A DNA stretch of 34,304 bases, from NCBI GenBank assembly GCA_021739645.1, contig JAIPBL010000072.1:1-34304 (forward strand), given 5' to 3'. This document shows positions 30,883 to 34,304 of the stretch, one piece after another. Position numbers and translations under genes: made by a program. This DNA is from Saprospiraceae bacterium. GTDB taxonomy: Bacteria; Bacteroidota; Bacteroidia; Chitinophagales; Saprospiraceae. Below the pieces are notes generated by a model. The model was not told where the DNA came from. It did not search any database and saw only the letters and a program-made list of their open reading frames with translations. Each line of letters starts with the position of its first letter. Positions within the stretch are counted from its first letter, which is position 1.

Positions 30883-32567
30883 GTGACAACAATAATAACA
30901 ATCAACAACAACTCGGCAAAACCCTCTGGGGCATCGCCGACAAGCTACGGGGCGCCATGAATGCGGACGACTTCCGTGATTACATGCTCTCCTTCCTGTT
31001 CCTGCGCTACCTCTCCGACAACTACGAGGCAGCCGCCAAGAAGGAATTGGGGCGGGACTATCCCGTACTGGAAGATGCCGAGCCAGAAAACTCACCGGGT
31101 GACTTCGAGTCACCCGGTGAGTTGAAAGCATACCGTCATGCGCCCCTGTCCGTGTGGTATGTCAATGAGCCGGACGATGTGACGGAATTTGAAAAGCAGA
31201 TGCGCCGCAAGGTGCATTACGTCATCGAGCCAGCGCATTTGTGGAGCAGTATCGCAGAAATGGCCCGCCTACAAAGCGGGGATTTGCTGCGCACCTTGGA
31301 AGCGGGCTTCAAGTACATCGAGGAGAAATCCTTCAATAGCAGTTTTCAGGGCTTGTTCTCGGAAATCAACCTGAACAGCGAGAAGCTCGGCAGAACCTAC
31401 ACCGAGCGCAACGCCAAGCTTTGCACCATCATCCAGAAGATAGCCGAAGGCATCGCCGATTTCTCCACCGACAGCGACACCCTGGGTAATGCCTACGAAT
31501 ACCTCATCGGGCAGTTTGCCGCCGGCAGCGGCAAGAAGGCCGGGGAGTTCTACACCCCGCAGCAGCTTTCCACCATCCTGTCCAACATCGTCACGCTGGA
31601 CAGCCAGGAACCCAAGACGGGCAAAAAGAAAAAGCTCGACAAAGTGCTGGATTTCGCCTGTGGGTCGGGTTCGCTCCTGCTCAACGTCCGCAAGCAAATG
31701 GGCCCCAACGGCATCGGGAAGATATACGGACAGGAAAAGAACATCACCACCTACAACCTCGCCCGCATGAACATGCTGCTGCACGGGGTAAAGGACACGG
31801 AGTTTGAAATCCACCACGGCGATTCCCTGCTCAACGACTGGGACATCCTCAACGAGATGAACCCCGCCAAAAAGCAGGAATTCGACGCCATCGTCGCCAA
31901 TCCGCCGTTCAGCTACCGCTGGGAGCCGAAGGAAGAAATGGGGCAGGATTTCCGATTCAAAAGCTACGGCCTTGCGCCCAAGTCAGCGGCAGACTTCGCC
32001 TTCCTGCTGCACGGTTTTCACTTTCTGGGCAAGGAAGGCGCCATGGCCATCATCCTGCCTCACGGCGTACTGTTCCGGGGCGGCGCAGAGGCCCGCATCC
32101 GTGAAAAGCTCCTGAAAGACGGCAACATCGACACCGTCATCGGCCTGCCCGCCAACCTGTTTTATTCCACCGGCATCCCCGTGTGCATCCTCGTCCTAAA
32201 GAAGTGCAAGAAATACGAGGACGTGCTGTTCATCAACGCCGCCGAACACTTCGAAAAAGGCAAGCGCCAAAATCAACTACTGCCCGAGCACATCGATAAA
32301 ATCGTCACCACCTACCAGCAGCGACCAGCAGAAGGAGTAGAACGCTACGCCCGGCGTGTGCCGATGGAGGAGATTGAGCGGAATGACTACAACCTGAATA
32401 TTTCGAGGTATGTAAGTACGGCGGAGGATGAGGTGGAGATTGACCTTGGGAAGGTGAATGAGAAGCTGGTACAGATAGAAAAAGATGCTAAGAAGGCGCT
32501 GGATGCGCATAATGGGTATTTGCGGGAGTTGGGGTTGGCGACTATTCCGATGGGGGGAGGGAAGTGA
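30879..32567 (+). CDS. hsdM: Type I restriction enzyme M subunit, N6-adenine methyltransferase (562 aa)
   Basis: It methylates adenine in the HsdS-defined target. The N-terminal HsdM_N helical domain (LGKTLWGIADKLRGAMNADD, then FRDYMLSFLFLRYLSDNYE) spans about 10-150. The catalytic domain has VLDFACGSGSLLLNV (motif I, D258 onward, SAM binding) and VANPPFSYRW (N341-P-P-F344, catalytic motif IV), with LAPKSAADFAFLLHGFHFLG and AMAIILPHGVLFRGGAE following. Length is normal. Around codons 71-81 (SPGDFESPGE) sits a 33-35-bp perfect palindrome within the HsdM_N domain. The gene is last in the operon (R-S-M order), coupled to hsdS by ATGA. Confidence 0.97.
   Translation: MSDNNNNNQQQLGKTLWGIADKLRGAMNADDFRDYMLSFLFLRYLSDNYEAAAKKELGRDYPVLEDAEPENSPGDFESPGELKAYRHAPLSVWYVNEPDDVTEFEKQMRRKVHYVIEPAHLWSSIAEMARLQSGDLLRTLEAGFKYIEEKSFNSSFQGLFSEINLNSEKLGRTYTERNAKLCTIIQKIAEGIADFSTDSDTLGNAYEYLIGQFAAGSGKKAGEFYTPQQLSTILSNIVTLDSQEPKTGKKKKLDKVLDFACGSGSLLLNVRKQMGPNGIGKIYGQEKNITTYNLARMNMLLHGVKDTEFEIHHGDSLLNDWDILNEMNPAKKQEFDAIVANPPFSYRWEPKEEMGQDFRFKSYGLAPKSAADFAFLLHGFHFLGKEGAMAIILPHGVLFRGGAEARIREKLLKDGNIDTVIGLPANLFYSTGIPVCILVLKKCKKYEDVLFINAAEHFEKGKRQNQLLPEHIDKIVTTYQQRPAEGVERYARRVPMEEIERNDYNLNISRYVSTAEDEVEIDLGKVNEKLVQIEKDAKKALDAHNGYLRELGLATIPMGGGK
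31089..31123. repeat. In-frame palindromic insert in hsdM
   Basis: A perfect 16-bp stem (31089-31104 with 31108-31123; arm core ACTCACCGGGTGACT) around the loop TCG (31105-31107). Without the outermost pair it is 33 bp, the same 15+3+15 geometry and the same TCG loop as the palindrome in hsdR, but the arms are unrelated. It encodes SPGDFESPGE in HsdM_N. Confidence 0.85.
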
Positions 32568-32610
32568 TTTTTGTTCACAACTGGTAATCACTCAAAATAT
32601 TTTATCACGT

Positions 32611-33213
32611 ATGATGGCAAAGCTAGTAAAGGTCATTGTTCTAATATTTATAGGTGCTTGGGCAGGTTCCTCTTTTGTTGGTGATGGAACTGATGCGTAT
32701 GGCAATGTAGAAGAGCAAATAGATTACGAAAAAGCACTGTATGCTACAGGCGCTGTGGTGTTGATTGCAGCCGTAATTGCCATTGTTCGAAAAAGGTATG
32801 ACAAGTGGGACAGGGTAAAGAAAATGGATTACGACTGGCTGGGTAAAATAAGCCTTCTCCAGATATTCTCATTTCCAATAGGCGTAATACTTATTCTTTG
32901 GGTTCCTCAAATAGGAAAAGACCATCAAAAAATCAGGCTAACAAAAGAGGCCGTAAAATTTGAGGAAGTTCTCTTATCAAAAGGTACGTGGAGCTGTCCT
33001 GACATGGAATACGAGTGGACTTTTTTTATATCGAAAAGATACGATAGTGAAAACTTTGGCAAGGGCGAGTATAGCCTTGATGTGCCTGCAAATTCTGACA
33101 ACTTTGATATTACCCTTTCTTCGAAATCTGGAAGCGTCAATACATTTTCTATTATTTATTTTGATGATAACTCTTTCATAACCTCGGACTCTTTAAAATT
33201 CACCTCAAAATGA
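32611..33213 (+). CDS. Hypothetical membrane protein with three TM segments (200 aa)
   Basis: Start at ATG 32611 (MMAKLVKVIVLIFIGAWAGS), after a leader with TTTTATCACGT; the frame is open upstream only inside hsdM. Hydrophobic segments lie at about residues 5-24, 45-62 (ALYATGAVVLIAAVIAIV) and 83-103 (LLQIFSFPIGVILILWVP). The remaining C-terminal ~95 residues are soluble, probably beta-rich (WSCPDMEYEWTFFISKRYDS, SIIYFDDNSFITSDSLKF), and likely face the periplasm. Not recognised. It is AT-rich, in contrast to hsdM 43 bases upstream. The stop overlaps the OmpA-family start (ATGA), suggesting a two-gene envelope operon. Confidence 0.75.
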   Translation: MMAKLVKVIVLIFIGAWAGSSFVGDGTDAYGNVEEQIDYEKALYATGAVVLIAAVIAIVRKRYDKWDRVKKMDYDWLGKISLLQIFSFPIGVILILWVPQIGKDHQKIRLTKEAVKFEEVLLSKGTWSCPDMEYEWTFFISKRYDSENFGKGEYSLDVPANSDNFDITLSSKSGSVNTFSIIYFDDNSFITSDSLKFTSK

Positions 33214-34109
33214 AATCAACTTTCTTCATTGGATTTATAATGATGTTCAGTTCATACGCTGCTGCTCAAACAGACTTGCAAAGCATCGACCACAATATCA
33301 AAATACAAAAATGTGTCATCAGGGAGCCAATAAAGCCAAAAGACAATGATGACTCCAAAATCAATCAAGACCGAGGAGCGTATAGAATTGTGAGAGAAAT
33401 TGCTATCGATAGTATTCAAATAGCTGTCGAATTAGCCGAAGACATAAAATGGAGAAAATATGAAAGAAATTATCCTATCGTCTACCATCTTCTTCGATCA
33501 AACTTGCATGCAGACTCAGGCCAAAGATCTTCGGCATTACATCACTTACAAATTGCTCAAGCAAGATACCACTTGAAGGATCCATACAATAGGAAATTTA
33601 AAGATAAGGAATTAGAACTGATCAGAAAATGCAGAGGTTGTCTCGAAGACGGTTTCCAAAATACATCTAACTTCATCAATCGTCATACAGGGCCTCCTCT
33701 CATAGATACTGTCAAAGTTGTTCAAAAAGATACGGTTCTAAAGTACTTTATTCCGGAAAGGAAAAGAGTCCATACTGTTGACACCATCTATTACAGGCCG
33801 GACCATTTCAAAGCAAAATACTTAGACAGTCTGAATCTTGCCAAATTAAAGGAGGTCGCCGAACGATTAAGGCCTTGCCAAGATTGCAAGGTTGTTATTA
33901 TGGGTTTTGCTGATGACACTGGAAATGAAAAGTATAATGAAGAACTCAGTAAAAACCGAGCCGAAGAAGTTCAAATGTTTTTTAAACGAAGTAAACTCGA
34001 TGTGGCTGACTACCAAACCAAATCCTTCGGTGAACGAGGGAGTTGGGGAGATAACAAAAGGAAGGTTGAGATACATGTTTATGATTGGGCATTGCCTATT
34101 AAGCCTTGA
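33210..34109 (+). CDS. OmpA-family peptidoglycan-binding protein (299 aa)
   Basis: A signal peptide (MKSTFFIGFIMMFSSYAAAQ, cleavage near residue 20) directs export. Residues about 20-190 are mainly helical and polar with a CRGC motif (about 145) and contain 'SALHHLQIAQARYHL', suggestive of a TPR-like helical pair. The C-terminal ~90 residues are an OmpA-like domain: LKEVAERLRPCQDCKVVIMG, then FADDTGNEKYNEELSKNRAE (the family NxxLSxxRAxxV motif) and GERGSWGDNKRKVEIHV (the RRVEI-like end). Such domains bind the diaminopimelate of peptidoglycan. A pair of Cys (CQDC, about 225) within the domain is unusual. It is coupled to the preceding membrane protein by ATGA and probably acts with it at the cell wall. 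Confidence 0.88.
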   Translation: MKSTFFIGFIMMFSSYAAAQTDLQSIDHNIKIQKCVIREPIKPKDNDDSKINQDRGAYRIVREIAIDSIQIAVELAEDIKWRKYERNYPIVYHLLRSNLHADSGQRSSALHHLQIAQARYHLKDPYNRKFKDKELELIRKCRGCLEDGFQNTSNFINRHTGPPLIDTVKVVQKDTVLKYFIPERKRVHTVDTIYYRPDHFKAKYLDSLNLAKLKEVAERLRPCQDCKVVIMGFADDTGNEKYNEELSKNRAEEVQMFFKRSKLDVADYQTKSFGERGSWGDNKRKVEIHVYDWALPIKP

Positions 34110-34212
34110 AAAGTCCAGCTGGTGCCAGAATGTGCCTGGCTTACCCGCACTGGTGGGGAAAATGAGGGGAGTGTTCAATTAACTGTGTCAAAAACTTTGA
34201 TTAAAGCGATGA

Positions 34213-34278
34213 GGGTTATTCCGTCCCTGTAAAAAAAGAACACTTTAAAGTTCTTTTTTACGGGGATGGAAATAACCC
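34213..34278. repeat. Long imperfect inverted repeat at the right end
   Basis: Left arm 34213-34241 (GGGTTATTCCGTCCCTGTAA, then AAAAAGAAC) pairs with right arm 34250-34278 with only a few mismatches around an 8-base loop (ACTTTAAA). An A-run in one arm and a T-run in the other mean it could also act as a bidirectional terminator after the OmpA-family gene. The remainder of 34110-34304 has no supported gene. Confidence 0.7.
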
Positions 34279-34304
34279 GGTCATTGATTCAGGTACGGCA
34301 CTAT

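Larger units (their letters stand above)
12365..32567. mobile_element. Proposed mosaic accessory/defence island (boundaries approximate)
   Basis: From the serine recombinase to the end of hsdM most genes are visibly GC-rich, with C-ending codons, whereas 666-12206 and 32611-34109 are more AT-rich. The block contains a serine recombinase, a tyrosine recombinase fusion, an integrase relic, a KilA-N protein, phage-like small genes, a cytosine-methylase-like gene, a REase, FRG and PLD cargo and a type I R-M system. I found no convincing direct repeats at its two ends, so it may be several overlapping insertions instead of one unit. Alternatively the host itself is GC-rich and the AT-rich genes are the imports. 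Confidence 0.4.

Noticed and set aside
12365-32610. att-like direct repeats at the ends of the GC-rich island
   Set aside because: I compared the sequence around 12310-12364 and 32568-32610 by eye and found no shared segment longer than expected by chance.
1-34304. tRNA or rRNA genes as integration targets
   Set aside because: No cloverleaf-like or rRNA-like sequence was recognised on either strand by eye; a dedicated tRNA scan would settle this.

Overview
The window looks like a chromosomal segment of a Bacteroidota bacterium, probably Saprospiraceae-like. This is inferred from a giant surface protein with a type IX secretion C-terminal signal and SprB-type repeats, from promoters of the Bacteroidota form TTG-N19-TAnnTTTG, and from the near absence of Shine-Dalgarno sequences. 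No rRNA or tRNA gene was recognised.

Layout. (1) 1-555: the trailer end of a CRISPR array with 36-bp repeats, cut by the window edge; no cas gene is in view. (2) 610-10565, minus strand: a six-gene, about 10-kb transcription unit bounded by a clear promoter and a clear terminator. Its genes are a divergent guanidino-group deiminase-fold protein, a beta-rich Cys-containing protein, a receiver-like protein, a predicted outer-membrane protein, a small two-TM coiled-coil protein and the 2164-aa T9SS surface protein. (3) 10600-12306, plus: a 515-aa helical-repeat protein with its own promoter and terminator. (4) 12365-32567: a visibly GC-rich accessory region. It starts with a serine recombinase and a phage-like run of stop/start-overlapping genes (small protein, DEDDh exonuclease, small protein, Zn-knuckle protein, then a cytosine-methylase-like gene). 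AT-rich cargo is embedded in it: a PD-(D/E)XK endonuclease, an FRG-domain protein and a PLD-like protein. It also holds a lipoprotein, two candidate structured RNAs, a KilA-N protein and an integrase relic. Next come a coupled pair, a tyrosine recombinase-ATPase-TM fusion followed by a YdjM-like membrane protein fused to a staphylococcal-type nuclease, and then a secreted helical protein. The region closes with a complete type I restriction-modification operon in the order hsdR-hsdS-hsdM. (5) 32611-34109: a lower-GC coupled pair, a membrane protein and an OmpA-family protein, followed by a long imperfect inverted repeat.

How it fits together. The central 20 kb reads as a mosaic mobile or defence island: recombinases, phage-like DNA-metabolism genes, restriction functions and FRG/PLD/REase cargo. 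The two observations most likely to be undescribed are the recombinase-ATPase-TM / YdjM-SNase pair at 22375-25715 and the deiminase-to-surface-protein operon at 666-10522. A third is a set of in-frame 33-bp palindromes with the same 15+3+15 geometry but unrelated arms, one inside hsdR and one inside hsdM.

Limits. Everything was read by eye from sequence and translations. No homology search, structure prediction or RNA folding was run, so family calls rest on visible motifs and GC statements are qualitative.
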